DNA from: a virus
IMG/VR virus record: IMGVR_UViG_3300025701_000041
Coordinates: 1 to 28,319 of that record
DNA length: 28,319 bases
Reading direction: 5' to 3' (one strand)
Shown here: piece by piece, positions 1 through 8,486 of the stretch
Layout: each line of letters begins with the position of its first letter
Position numbering within the stretch: position 1 is the first letter of the stretch
Made by a program: the position numbers and the translations under genes
Notes under the pieces: generated by a model
Told to the model about the DNA's origin: nothing
What the model saw: only the letters and a program-made list of their open reading frames with translations
Database searches by the model: none

Positions 1-310
1 TACTTCATCTATATTCTCATATAAAGGACAAAATGTTTTAATTAAAAATAAACTTGGTTCTAATCAGTTACAAATACTAGATCTTAATGACAGTGTTAAA
101 GTTACTAATATCGGTACATATGATTCGGCTAAGGGGTTAATAACATTATCAGGGTTAAATGTGGAACTTTCCACTAATCTTAAAATGTATGTTGTTCCTG
201 CTAATCAAAGTACATTGGTTCCTTTACGAAACTATATTCTATCATTAGATGAATCTAGATTGAGTGTTATGGGATATACTGAAACAGTAAACAGTAAGGC
301 AGTATTATAA
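1..310 (+). CDS. C-terminal end of a probable baseplate wedge protein (5' truncated)
   Basis: An open frame enters the window (first full codon at base 2) and runs 102 codons to a TAA at 308-310. No start is in the window. The visible residues are a beta-rich, Thr/Ser/Val/Leu-rich tail ending in an ESRLSVMGYTETVNSKAVL-like stretch. The stop overlaps the next start as TAATG, so the two genes are probably translationally coupled. In T4-like phages the gene before this type of tail cluster is usually baseplate wedge gp6, and an ending of this kind is compatible with gp6. That identity is inferred mainly from position; the fragment alone has no diagnostic motif. Confidence 0.6.
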   Translation, partial: TSSIFSYKGQNVLIKNKLGSNQLQILDLNDSVKVTNIGTYDSAKGLITLSGLNVELSTNLKMYVVPANQSTLVPLRNYILSLDESRLSVMGYTETVNSKAVL

Positions 311-1221
311 TGTTAAACGTTCGTCTGAATAGTCCAAGATTAAACACAAGATTTCACGCGAGCGAAGTAACTCAACTATTACCTGAGTTCTTTGCTCAGG
401 ACTATCCATTATTAGTAAAGTTTTTAGATTACTATTATGAACACTCAGGTGAAAGTAATTCTGGGTCATTCGAACACCAAATCAAAACATTATTTGATAT
501 TAGAGATATTACTTCAACTACATTAGAAACGTTAGATCTTATATTAGGTGAAGTGGGTAATGGGTTACAACATACTTCATTCGCTCAGAATCCTAAATTG
601 ATGGTCAAGTTAATTTCAGACTTTTATAGAGCAAAGGGTTCTCAAATATCAGCTGAACAGTTCTTCAATTCTTTCTTTGCTGAAGACGTTGAGATTACAT
701 ATCCAAAAAGAGATATGTTTATTTTAAACGATTCTAAGATAGGTTCTAGAAGTTTAAAATATATTACAGATAATAAGAAATATCAAATATTTTCTATCGC
801 AATTAAAACTGGATTATCGTTAAAAGATTATGAAGCGTTATATCGCAAGTTTGTACACCCTGCTGGTTTTTACTTAGCATCTGAAGTTTCTAGTATCGGT
901 CATGCTGACATTGAAGTGAAAGCTGGTGATACAATTGATCCGTTAGAAGATCCTAATTATCCTATTGAATTATTAAGTTCAGTTGAGTCTAAAATAACAC
1001 CTTCTTGGACATTGTTGGTCATCGAAGAAACTGATCCAGTAGATACAGGACTTATGATTAGTTCCATTCCTTTACTACAAGATTATATGAACGAAACGTT
1101 TGAAGGGTTAATGACTCAAGGTTACCTAACATTATATGATTTAGCGGACCTAAATACACCAGCTACAATAGACGCAACTACTACTAATTTACCAACGTTT
1201 GACCAAGACGGACACTTATAG
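310..1221 (+). CDS. Putative baseplate/tail structural protein (marine T4-like type)
   Basis: A 303-residue protein starting at an ATG that overlaps the previous stop (TAATG). Residues about 23-45 carry the aromatic, acidic segment LPEFFAQDYPLLVKFLDYYY, which recurs in conserved structural proteins of marine T4-like phages. It is followed by a helical region with SDFYRAKGSQISAEQFFNSFF near residue 105, consistent with a packing domain, and KFVHPAGFYLASEV near residue 185. There is no signal peptide or membrane segment. It sits between a probable gp6-like gene and fibre-like genes, so a role in the baseplate or its periphery is likely. I do not recognise it as a T4 gene product by sequence. 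An enzymatic role is unlikely because no catalytic motif is visible. Confidence 0.8.
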   Translation: MLNVRLNSPRLNTRFHASEVTQLLPEFFAQDYPLLVKFLDYYYEHSGESNSGSFEHQIKTLFDIRDITSTTLETLDLILGEVGNGLQHTSFAQNPKLMVKLISDFYRAKGSQISAEQFFNSFFAEDVEITYPKRDMFILNDSKIGSRSLKYITDNKKYQIFSIAIKTGLSLKDYEALYRKFVHPAGFYLASEVSSIGHADIEVKAGDTIDPLEDPNYPIELLSSVESKITPSWTLLVIEETDPVDTGLMISSIPLLQDYMNETFEGLMTQGYLTLYDLADLNTPATIDATTTNLPTFDQDGHL

Positions 1222-1230
1222 GAAGCAACA

Positions 1231-2208
1231 ATGGCAATTCAACCAATCAATATAGGTAATGCTGCTAATGACGGTCAAGGTGATACACTAAGACAAGTCG
1301 GTATAAAAATCAACGAGAACTTTCAGTTTTTAAATCAATTGATTTCTGCTGGCGGTAGTGGTACAATAGACTTAGATGTATTACAAGGTTTAATTTCTCA
1401 AAGTGTTTCGTTAGAACTTCAAAATGTATTAGATTCAGATTATAGTTCAAGAATCAATACCAATGAAGCAAAGATAGCGAATCACGATAATATCCTTATT
1501 GATTTACAAGACCAAATACAAAACGGTGGTACTGGTGGTTCAGTACTCAACTCTGTTAATATTATTTTATATAAATCATCAAACGAAAAGGTTCTACCTG
1601 TAAGTGAAGATATCGCTGTTGATCTAGTATATTCTTTTGAAACTAATACGTTAGATCCTGTTCAAGGTGGGTCTGAACCTGATGGTTGGCAATTCTTAAT
1701 ACCAGAATCAGGTAGATATGTACACGCAGTTCAAGTATCAATATTCAGCGGTGAACCTACTAAAACTATATTCGCTGCTAACTGGTCGTCCCCTATCGTA
1801 TTATTTGACCGTGGAGTTGAAAACTTACAAGTAGATATAATCGCGAGTAATGGTAATATATTCAGAAACGACCAAGGTGAAACTGAATTATCAGCGTTTA
1901 TAACAAATAACGATATTGAAATATCAGAAATAGATTACAGTAAATATGATTATGAATGGTTAAAAGGTGGTACAGAATTGGTTTGTATCAATCCTAATAC
2001 CAAAAGAGTTTCTCATATTAACGGTAATATAGTCACGGTCGACGAAACGGGTTCATGTCCTTTAGGATATGGAGTTCCAGCGTCGACAAAAGAACTAAAT
2101 ACATTCACTGGTTCAGACTTAAAAAGCATTCTAATCGAAGCGCAAGCAGTACCAAATAATGGTACGTTGCCTTTACAACTCAAAATCAATGACAAACAAG
2201 AGGATTAA
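1231..2208 (+). CDS. Tail-fibre-like virion protein with KINENF head and Ig-like module
   Basis: A 325-residue protein; AGGA seven to eight bases upstream of the ATG supports this start. Residues 1-36 contain INIGNAANDGQGDTLRQVG then KINENF, a head module widespread in tail-fibre and structural proteins of T4-like marine phages; it probably docks or trimerises. Residues about 40-85 look like a short coiled coil. From about residue 195 a beta-rich Ig-like segment carries the pattern NG-IFRND-G-LSA and then YDYEWLKGG. The same pattern recurs near the C-terminus of the next gene, so the two proteins are partly paralogous. It is probably a fibre or baseplate-attached adhesin. The protein has two Cys in its last 80 residues. 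Confidence 0.8.
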   Translation: MAIQPINIGNAANDGQGDTLRQVGIKINENFQFLNQLISAGGSGTIDLDVLQGLISQSVSLELQNVLDSDYSSRINTNEAKIANHDNILIDLQDQIQNGGTGGSVLNSVNIILYKSSNEKVLPVSEDIAVDLVYSFETNTLDPVQGGSEPDGWQFLIPESGRYVHAVQVSIFSGEPTKTIFAANWSSPIVLFDRGVENLQVDIIASNGNIFRNDQGETELSAFITNNDIEISEIDYSKYDYEWLKGGTELVCINPNTKRVSHINGNIVTVDETGSCPLGYGVPASTKELNTFTGSDLKSILIEAQAVPNNGTLPLQLKINDKQED

Positions 2209-2210
2209 CC

Positions 2211-3398
2211 ATGGCAATTCGCACAGCAACAGCTGCCATAACACTAACAGACTTAGCGGACGGACAAAGTTCCGTATCAGCATTTCTAACTAATGAGAAC
2301 CATACATTCGCAGCAAATGATGCTGGCGTTGTTTCTGATGCCACACGACGTGACTTTTCATGTTCTGTAAAGGTGTTTGTTGGTGGTTCTGAACAACAAT
2401 TTACAACTTCATCGCCTTCTGCTGGACAATTCACTATTGGTTCTATTGCTGCGGTAAGCGGTTGGGAATTCTTAGTATCACAAACTAACGGTTTTGATAT
2501 CGGTGGTGGCGTAACTAAAGACGCTGGTGTAATTTACACTGACGCTGTTGGTACTCCTACTTCTGCTGTTATCATTGTACCTATTACATATAATAACAAT
2601 GGTACAACTGGTTCTTTCAACTTAGAACTATCTGTTAACCGTATTCAAGACGGTGCTGGTGGTACAGTAATTAAGATGGTTCCATCTAGTCAAATGTTCT
2701 CTGCTAATGCTGACGGTGTATTAAATGGTAGTCAAGCATCTAGTACAATCTTATTTGACATTGCTGGTAATCCAGGCGAATTAGCGTATGAAACCTCTTT
2801 GAATGGTGCACCTTTTGTTGCTCAAACAGCAACGTCAACTGACGCTGGTGGCATTTCTGGTTTTGACACTGACGCTTCAGGCGCATTCTCTACTGGTACA
2901 TTACCGAATAACTTAGTATCTAACTCACGTCTTCAAATTTCTCCATCTAACTTAGGTGATGGTGCTGAAACATTATCTGTACGTGTTGTTGGTGAACAAG
3001 GTAAAGATGCGGTAACATTCGCTAAAGTACGTTCAGGTCGCGCAGCAATTTACGTTGAAGTAACTGCTAACGGTCCTACAGTATTCCGTAACAATTCTGG
3101 TGATCCAGTAACATTAACCGCAAGTGTGTTTGACGCAAACGACGGTAGTCAATTAACTGATGGTGTTGGTGGTGTTTCAATCGCATATGATTGGGAATGG
3201 GTAACTGGCGAACAAGTATACGTAGGTGCTAGTGATTTAGAAGTACAAACTGATGCTTCAGGTACACCTTCTACTTCAGGTCGTGCTGCTAATGGCGTCG
3301 CTTTCAATACAAGTCAAGTAATTGTTGGACCTTCAGATATTCCTGATACAGGTGTTCCAATTAGTATTCGTTGTGTTGCTACTGTAACTACACCATAA
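2211..3398 (+). CDS. Beta-rich virion/fibre protein with C-terminal Ig-like module
   Basis: A 395-residue protein starting two bases after the previous stop, with AGAGGA overlapping the end of the upstream gene. It is rich in Thr, Ser, Gly, Ala and Val, with no predicted signal or membrane segment. Residues about 280-395 contain NGPTVFRNNSGDPVTLTAS and later YDWEWVTG, matching the module in the gene before it. The first 150 residues resemble stacked beta-sandwich domains. Codon use is richer in GCT/GGT/ACT than in the first two genes. The context (between two fibre-like genes) suggests a structural part of a fibre or of a whisker-like appendage. The exact role is unknown. Confidence 0.78.
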   Translation: MAIRTATAAITLTDLADGQSSVSAFLTNENHTFAANDAGVVSDATRRDFSCSVKVFVGGSEQQFTTSSPSAGQFTIGSIAAVSGWEFLVSQTNGFDIGGGVTKDAGVIYTDAVGTPTSAVIIVPITYNNNGTTGSFNLELSVNRIQDGAGGTVIKMVPSSQMFSANADGVLNGSQASSTILFDIAGNPGELAYETSLNGAPFVAQTATSTDAGGISGFDTDASGAFSTGTLPNNLVSNSRLQISPSNLGDGAETLSVRVVGEQGKDAVTFAKVRSGRAAIYVEVTANGPTVFRNNSGDPVTLTASVFDANDGSQLTDGVGGVSIAYDWEWVTGEQVYVGASDLEVQTDASGTPSTSGRAANGVAFNTSQVIVGPSDIPDTGVPISIRCVATVTTP

Positions 3399-3413
3399 TA
3401 AAGGATTTATCGT

Positions 3414-5744
3414 ATGCCAACTATTACTGCTTCTGCTTCAATAACATTTACTGATGTAAGTGATGCTGTTGGTTATGAATATATCTACTCAAGAACAGTC
3501 GCGTCTATAACTGATGCGACTGATTTCCTACCTTCTCAACTACCTAGTAATAACTGGACTTATGGCAATCCTTCTCCTAACGGAAGTGTTGATGGTATTT
3601 CTTGGACTACTTTTGGTGAGAATGTCAGTCAAACCTTTCCTATTCTTTGGGAATGTCGACGTGTTATAGTCGGTAATCCATATGATGGCGAGAGTATTCC
3701 TGCTCAATGGGAAGATCCTACTATCGTTGGTATTGCTGGTATAGACGGTGTTGTTGGTCCTACTGGTCCTCGTGGCGCTACTGGCCCACGCGGTTCTCAA
3801 GGTATCCAAGGGTTAACTGGTATTCAGGGTACTATCGGACCACGTGGTCTTACGGGTACGCAAGGTCCTATCGGGACTCAAGGACCAAAAGGTTCTCAAG
3901 GTATCCAAGGTCCAACTGGACAACAAGGTCCAACTGGTATTCAAGGACCTGATGGTACTCAGGGTATCCAAGGTGTCACTGGTATTCAGGGACCGACTGG
4001 CCCACAGGGTACACAAGGTCCAAAAGGTACACAGGGAACCCAAGGTCCACAAGGAACTCAAGGTCCACAGGGTACACAGGGTCCGAAGGGAACACAGGGT
4101 ATTCAAGGACCAACTGGTATTCAAGGTCCAACTGGACCACAAGGCACACAGGGCATTCAGGGTACACAAGGTATTCAAGGCGTAACTGGTCCTCGTGGTA
4201 CTCAGGGTCCAAAAGGCACACAGGGTATTCAAGGAACTCAAGGTACACAGGGTCCTCAAGGAACACAAGGTCCTCGTGGTACTCAGGGTCCAAAAGGCAC
4301 ACAGGGTATTCAAGGTCCAACTGGACCACAGGGTACCCAAGGACCAAAAGGTACTCAAGGTATTCAAGGAACGCAAGGTCTAACTGGACCTAGAGGAACG
4401 CAAGGTCCAAAAGGTACTCAAGGTCCAAAAGGTACTCAAGGTATTCAAGGTCCTAGTGGTAGTGACGGTCCTACAGGTATCCAAGGACCTACAGGTATCC
4501 AAGGTCCATCTGGTCCACGGGGTACTAGAGGTGCTACTGGTCCTAGAGGAACTCGAGGTATTGAAGGTCCTGTTGGTACAATTGGTCCACAGGGTACAAT
4601 TGGTCCATCGGGTCCACAAGGACCACAGGGTACTAGAGGCCCGCAGGGAACGCAAGGTCCAAAAGGAACAATTGGCCCGCAAGGTAGTCAAGGTCCTAGA
4701 GGTTCTGTAGGTCCACAAGGAACACAAGGTCCACGTGGTGTAACTGGTATCCAAGGTTCCCAAGGTCCTAGAGGTTCTGTAGGTCCGTCTGGTCCTAGAG
4801 GTGTTACTGGTATTCAAGGTTCTCAAGGTCCCAAAGGTACGATTGGACCACAAGGACCATCTGGCCCTAGAGGTGTTACTGGTTCTCAAGGTCCTCAAGG
4901 TACACAGGGACCTAGAGGGACACAGGGACCGCGCGGTGTTACTGGTATTCAAGGTTCTCAGGGACCACAAGGTACTAGAGGTCCGCAGGGTACGCAAGGT
5001 CCTAGAGGTGTTACTGGTATTCAAGGTTCTCAAGGTCCACAAGGTACGCAAGGACCTAGAGGAACGCAAGGGCCACGTGGTGTAACTGGTATTCAAGGAA
5101 CTCAAGGTACACAGGGACCTAGAGGTACACAAGGTCCACAGGGTACTATTGGTCCACGTGGTAGTCAAGGTACAAGAGGTCCACAGGGTACACAGGGTCC
5201 ACAGGGTACTATTGGTCCACGCGGTAGTCAAGGTCCTAGAGGAACGCAAGGTCTACGAGGTCCATCTGGTCCACGTGGTATAACTGGTTTACAAGGAACA
5301 CAGGGACCACGTGGTTCTCAGGGTCCGAGAGGTTCTGTTGGTGATCGAGGTTCTAAAGGGCCTACTGGTACAATTGGTCCATCTGGTCCAGCTGGTTCTG
5401 CTGGTAATGCGATCGTATTTGATACTGACGCCACTATCAATGCTGATACTGGTTCAAGTTCTAAATCAGATCTGATCCGTCAGTTTAGAGGAGAAGACAT
5501 TCTACTCAAAAATGATACATATTGGCATATACAAACTGGTCGAGTGTTCCAATATCAAGGTGCTGATTACTCTGGTACGGGTGATAAGACATTCACTGAA
5601 GTTACTACTAACTCGGGTGGTATATTGAATCTGAATGGTCTTAGAAATACTGCTGCTTCTGGTGCTAGGATTGAGTTCCAAGGAGATAATATTCAAATAT
5701 ATGACGCTGGGGGTAAACTCAGGGTTAAATTGGGTAATTTATAA
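3414..5744 (+). CDS. Collagen-like tail fibre protein
   Basis: A 776-residue protein; AAAGGA precedes the ATG. Three parts are visible. Residues 1-105 form a beta-rich head ending in a WECRRVIVG...IPAQWEDP segment that resembles the Ig-like modules of the two upstream genes. Residues about 106-665 are an essentially unbroken Gly-X-Y tract of about 186 triplets, dominated by [15 protein letters not shown] and GPK. Residues 666-776 form a globular tail ending in [17 protein letters not shown]. The Gly-X-Y tract should form a collagen-type triple helix, giving a long thin trimeric shaft. Gln, Thr, Lys and Arg, rather than Pro, fill most Y positions, as is usual in prokaryotic and phage collagens that lack 4-hydroxyproline. 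A terminator follows. Confidence 0.93.
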   Translation: MPTITASASITFTDVSDAVGYEYIYSRTVASITDATDFLPSQLPSNNWTYGNPSPNGSVDGISWTTFGENVSQTFPILWECRRVIVGNPYDGESIPAQWEDPTIVGIAGIDGVVGPTGPRGATGPRGSQGIQGLTGIQGTIGPRGLTGTQGPIGTQGPKGSQGIQGPTGQQGPTGIQGPDGTQGIQGVTGIQGPTGPQGTQGPKGTQGTQGPQGTQGPQGTQGPKGTQGIQGPTGIQGPTGPQGTQGIQGTQGIQGVTGPRGTQGPKGTQGIQGTQGTQGPQGTQGPRGTQGPKGTQGIQGPTGPQGTQGPKGTQGIQGTQGLTGPRGTQGPKGTQGPKGTQGIQGPSGSDGPTGIQGPTGIQGPSGPRGTRGATGPRGTRGIEGPVGTIGPQGTIGPSGPQGPQGTRGPQGTQGPKGTIGPQGSQGPRGSVGPQGTQGPRGVTGIQGSQGPRGSVGPSGPRGVTGIQGSQGPKGTIGPQGPSGPRGVTGSQGPQGTQGPRGTQGPRGVTGIQGSQGPQGTRGPQGTQGPRGVTGIQGSQGPQGTQGPRGTQGPRGVTGIQGTQGTQGPRGTQGPQGTIGPRGSQGTRGPQGTQGPQGTIGPRGSQGPRGTQGLRGPSGPRGITGLQGTQGPRGSQGPRGSVGDRGSKGPTGTIGPSGPAGSAGNAIVFDTDATINADTGSSSKSDLIRQFRGEDILLKNDTYWHIQTGRVFQYQGADYSGTGDKTFTEVTTNSGGILNLNGLRNTAASGARIEFQGDNIQIYDAGGKLRVKLGNL
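3729..5405 (+). repeat. Gly-X-Y collagen-like coding repeat
   Basis: This 1.7-kb tract is built from 9-base units (GGN NNN NNN) and larger near-repeats such as those encoding [14 protein letters not shown]. Synonymous variation (GGT/GGA/GGC, CAA/CAG, CGT/AGA) is high, so the DNA copies are diverged while the protein pattern is kept. Long false open frames in other frames and on the other strand are artefacts of this periodicity. Confidence 0.95.
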
Positions 5745-5756
5745 CTGACTTAGAAA

Positions 5757-5782
5757 GGCGCTATATATTAGCGTCTTTTTTT
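5757..5782 (+). terminator. Rho-independent terminator after the collagen-like gene
   Basis: The arms GGCGCTA and TAGCGTC pair over seven positions (one G-T wobble) around a TATAT loop, followed immediately by seven T. It begins 12 bases after the stop of the collagen-like gene. Only AAGG and a short leader separate it from the next gene, so that gene depends on readthrough or on a promoter I cannot see. Confidence 0.88.
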
Positions 5783-5795
5783 ATAAGGTTATATC

Positions 5796-7067
5796 ATGAG
5801 TAAACGCACACCATTAATGTATCACGATGGCGACAACTGGAAGTTCTTTGAGTCATATGTCAAAGAGAATATGAACGTTGGTATATTCGTCGGTGGTGGA
5901 CCATCTTTAAATAAAATCGATATTTCAAAACTAACTGGTGCTGGTAAAACGGTAGTCGGTGTCAACACAACTTATCCTAAAGTGAGGCCTGATATATGGG
6001 TCGGTATGGACGAACCTTCATGTTACAACGAACACGTCTATAAAGAATCTTTTATGAAAATCACAAGAGGTGGTTTACAGAATCGTATTCTGGACGGACA
6101 TAAATTATCAGAATACCCGTTTGTTTATTTTGGAAACATGTTAGATTCTAAAGATCCAATGGACGTCTTCACTTGTTCGGAACCAGAAAGTGAAAACATT
6201 ATATGGGAGAAAAATGTATTCTCTACTACAATGAATATAATGTTACATATGGGGTTCAAAAAGATATACCTTGCTGGCGTAGACTTTGAGGTTTCTGAGG
6301 GTAGTTACTTTGATGATAGGGAAATGACGAAAGACCAAGATGCTTGGAATATGAATCTATACAATCACCTATATCATTATCTTGATTGGTTCGCTAAAGA
6401 ATGTAAGAAACGTGGTGTTGAAGTATACTCTATTAGTCCCGATTCTAAAATAAACGATTTAGTACCTTATATAGATTTAGATGAACTTAACGATTCTATA
6501 CATTTACCACCTAAAACTCTATTACACCACTCATCCGCATTCTTCACAGATCACTTAGTATCTGATGATTATATGAATACGTTGAAAAAAGAACATAGTA
6601 CAGAACATTGGGGTACTAGTGCTGGGTCTATGGTAGATACGTTACATGATTGGTTGAAACGTAATAATGCGAAAGAAGTTATCGACTATGGATGTGGTTC
6701 AAGTAGTTTTAAAAGCAACTTACCTGATGATGCTGACTATACCGTATATGAGTATGATCCAGGCATACCAGGAAAGGAAGGATTACATACACCTAAAGAC
6801 TTCTTAATATCAATTGACGTACTCGAACACGTAGAACCAGAACTGATAGATAATGTTATCCAACAAATCGCATCTAGTATAAAGGTACAAGGTTACTTAA
6901 CTATCGCGATGTATCCAGCTATGCGTATTCTACAAGACGGTAGAAACGCACACTTAATCGTAGAAGAAATGCCTTGGTGGGTAGAGAAACTATCAAAATA
7001 TCTAGATATTATTAGCATTAAAAAGACTAATGGTCAATTAGATGTCATAGCCGAACCTAAAAAGTGA
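5796..7067 (+). CDS. Bifunctional enzyme: DUF115/sialyltransferase-like domain fused to SAM methyltransferase
   Basis: A 423-residue cytoplasmic protein; AAGG eight bases upstream supports the ATG. The N-terminal half (about 1-220) is Rossmann-like: GIFVGGGPSLNK at residues 29-40, GVNTTYPKVRPDIWVGMDEP near 55-74 and KKIYLAGVDFE near 165-175. This pattern is seen in DUF115/Maf-type and bacterial sialyltransferase-like glycosyltransferases. The C-terminal part (about 265-423) is a class I SAM methyltransferase: EVIDYGCGSSSF near 292-303 is the glycine-rich SAM loop, and ISIDVLEHVEPE near 337-348 is the motif IV-like segment. The fusion lies directly behind a collagen-like fibre gene and in front of baseplate genes. 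It may therefore build or methylate a glycan on virion proteins. The donor and acceptor are unknown, and the N-terminal domain could instead bind another nucleotide-linked substrate. Confidence 0.82.
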   Translation: MSKRTPLMYHDGDNWKFFESYVKENMNVGIFVGGGPSLNKIDISKLTGAGKTVVGVNTTYPKVRPDIWVGMDEPSCYNEHVYKESFMKITRGGLQNRILDGHKLSEYPFVYFGNMLDSKDPMDVFTCSEPESENIIWEKNVFSTTMNIMLHMGFKKIYLAGVDFEVSEGSYFDDREMTKDQDAWNMNLYNHLYHYLDWFAKECKKRGVEVYSISPDSKINDLVPYIDLDELNDSIHLPPKTLLHHSSAFFTDHLVSDDYMNTLKKEHSTEHWGTSAGSMVDTLHDWLKRNNAKEVIDYGCGSSSFKSNLPDDADYTVYEYDPGIPGKEGLHTPKDFLISIDVLEHVEPELIDNVIQQIASSIKVQGYLTIAMYPAMRILQDGRNAHLIVEEMPWWVEKLSKYLDIISIKKTNGQLDVIAEPKK

Positions 7068-7073
7068 AATACT

Positions 7074-7116
7074 CCTGTTAAAACCAGTATAAATAACTTT
7101 ATATAATTTTAACAGG
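7074..7116 (+). promoter_or_regulatory. Inverted repeat enclosing the late promoter and covering the RBS of the gp8 gene
   Basis: CCTGTTAAAA (7074-7083) and TTTTAACAGG (7107-7116) are perfect 10-base complements with a 23-base loop. The right arm contains the AGG of the AGGA ribosome-binding site (7114-7117). The late-promoter box TATAAATA lies in the loop. Readthrough RNA would contain both arms and hide the RBS; RNA started at the late promoter would lack the left arm. Confidence 0.75.
7088..7095 (+). promoter_or_regulatory. T4-type late promoter for the baseplate operon
   Basis: An exact match to the T4 late -10 consensus TATAAATA, in the gap before the gp8-like gene. The expected start of transcription is about six to seven bases downstream (near 7101-7103), leaving a leader of about 26 bases. 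No sigma70 -35 element is present, as expected for sigma-gp55-type recognition. Confidence 0.8.
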
Positions 7117-7127
7117 AATATGTAATA

Positions 7128-8477
7128 ATGTCAGCGATTGTTAGACAGTCTATTAGTAAAGAGTTATCGAAACAGTTTCTCGATGATATACTAGGACAAG
7201 AGAACAACTATTATATTGGTATAGGTAAATCAGACGTCTTTAATATAGAAGACACTGTAATCGATCCTATTGATTCACTTCTTGAAGAACGTGAGTTTCG
7301 TCACAATCTACAGTCTATAAAGTCTGTTGAAGGTGCGACTTATGTGACTCGTAGATATAACTGGAACTCTGGTACCAAATACAAAGGTTGGACAGACAGC
7401 AGTGATTTACAACAAGATAGATTCTATGTGTTGAATAGCGCAAAGGAAGTTTATATTTGTTTAGAACAAGGTATGAGTCAAACTGGCGAAGTTAATGTGT
7501 CTACAGTAGAACCTAATTATGCGTTACACGCACCAAGAGATGTTGACAATCATGTTATGCACTGGGAACCGTTCACTACTGGAGACGGTTACACGTGGAA
7601 ATTCTTATATTCATTAACACCTGAAACAATCTTTCAATTCCTTTCATCGAATTATATTCCTGTACATATTCCTGAAAGTGATTTAGCGACTGGTGATGCG
7701 ATTGAAGATTTACAATTTGTCGTAAAACAAAATGCTGTTTCTGGTCAAGTACTTCGTTGTGAAATTATAGACAAAGGTTATGGATATTCTGAAGCACCTA
7801 TCGTTACAATTAAAGGTGACGGAACTGGCGCTACAGCAATCGCATATGTTACAAATGGTCACTTAACTAAAATAGAAATGACATCTTACGGTTCTGGTTA
7901 TACACACGCTACTGTAGAAATTACAGGTGACGGTGTGAATGCTGCTGTTCGTCCAATTGTTAGTCCTATTCAAGGTATTGGGTTTGATGCCGTTTCTGAT
8001 TTAAAAACAAGTTCTATATTACTTACCATTAAACCTGATGGTGAAGAAGACGGTACATTTATCGTAGAAAACGAATTTAGACAAATCGGTCTTATTAAAA
8101 ACCCATTGACTCCAGAAGGTGTTAAAACTACAGAAACTTCTTTGAAAGTTTTACCTAAGATGACATTAGTAGATTCTTCACCTTTCTCTTCGGGTAAACA
8201 TATCGTAGGTTCTCAGTCTGGCGCTATAGCATTCGTAGACGAATCATACGATAATATAGTTCACTTCCATCAAAACGAGAGTACTGGATTCGTAGATTTC
8301 ATTCAAGGTGAGGTTATTACTCAAACTGGTGTTGTCCTTACGGGTACGGTGTCTGAAGTGACTCGAACACAAAGTATAGATAGATTCACTGGTGATGTAT
8401 TATATATTGAAAATCGTCACAGAATAAGACGCGATGCCGAACAACAAGAAGACATAAAAGTTGTAATTACAATTTAG
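7128..8477 (+). CDS. 8: Baseplate wedge protein gp8 homologue
   Basis: A 449-residue protein beginning at the first ATG after the late promoter, with AGGA at 7114-7117. T4-like gp8 features are visible: an N-terminal region with NNYYIGIGKSDVF; an aromatic HWEPFTTGDGYTWKFLYSLTP segment (about 144-165), followed by PVHIPE; two repeated GYGYSEAPIVTIKGDGTGA-type beta-hairpin units near 233-275; and a late segment containing FRQIGLIKNP (about 318). In T4, gp8 dimerises and joins gp7, gp10 and gp6 in the wedge. T4 gp8 is 334 residues, so this homologue is longer, as is common in marine relatives; the extra length includes the GxGY hairpin units. It is the first gene of the operon that includes the giant DUF4815 gene. 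Confidence 0.85.
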   Translation: MSAIVRQSISKELSKQFLDDILGQENNYYIGIGKSDVFNIEDTVIDPIDSLLEEREFRHNLQSIKSVEGATYVTRRYNWNSGTKYKGWTDSSDLQQDRFYVLNSAKEVYICLEQGMSQTGEVNVSTVEPNYALHAPRDVDNHVMHWEPFTTGDGYTWKFLYSLTPETIFQFLSSNYIPVHIPESDLATGDAIEDLQFVVKQNAVSGQVLRCEIIDKGYGYSEAPIVTIKGDGTGATAIAYVTNGHLTKIEMTSYGSGYTHATVEITGDGVNAAVRPIVSPIQGIGFDAVSDLKTSSILLTIKPDGEEDGTFIVENEFRQIGLIKNPLTPEGVKTTETSLKVLPKMTLVDSSPFSSGKHIVGSQSGAIAFVDESYDNIVHFHQNESTGFVDFIQGEVITQTGVVLTGTVSEVTRTQSIDRFTGDVLYIENRHRIRRDAEQQEDIKVVITI

Positions 8478-8486
8478 GATTGATTG

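Noticed and set aside
3540-5249. Long open frames on both strands inside the collagen-like gene
   Set aside because: They are produced by the 9-base periodicity of Gly-X-Y codons, have monotonous composition (Leu/Thr/Trp/Ser or Val/His/Lys) and no independent ribosome-binding sites.
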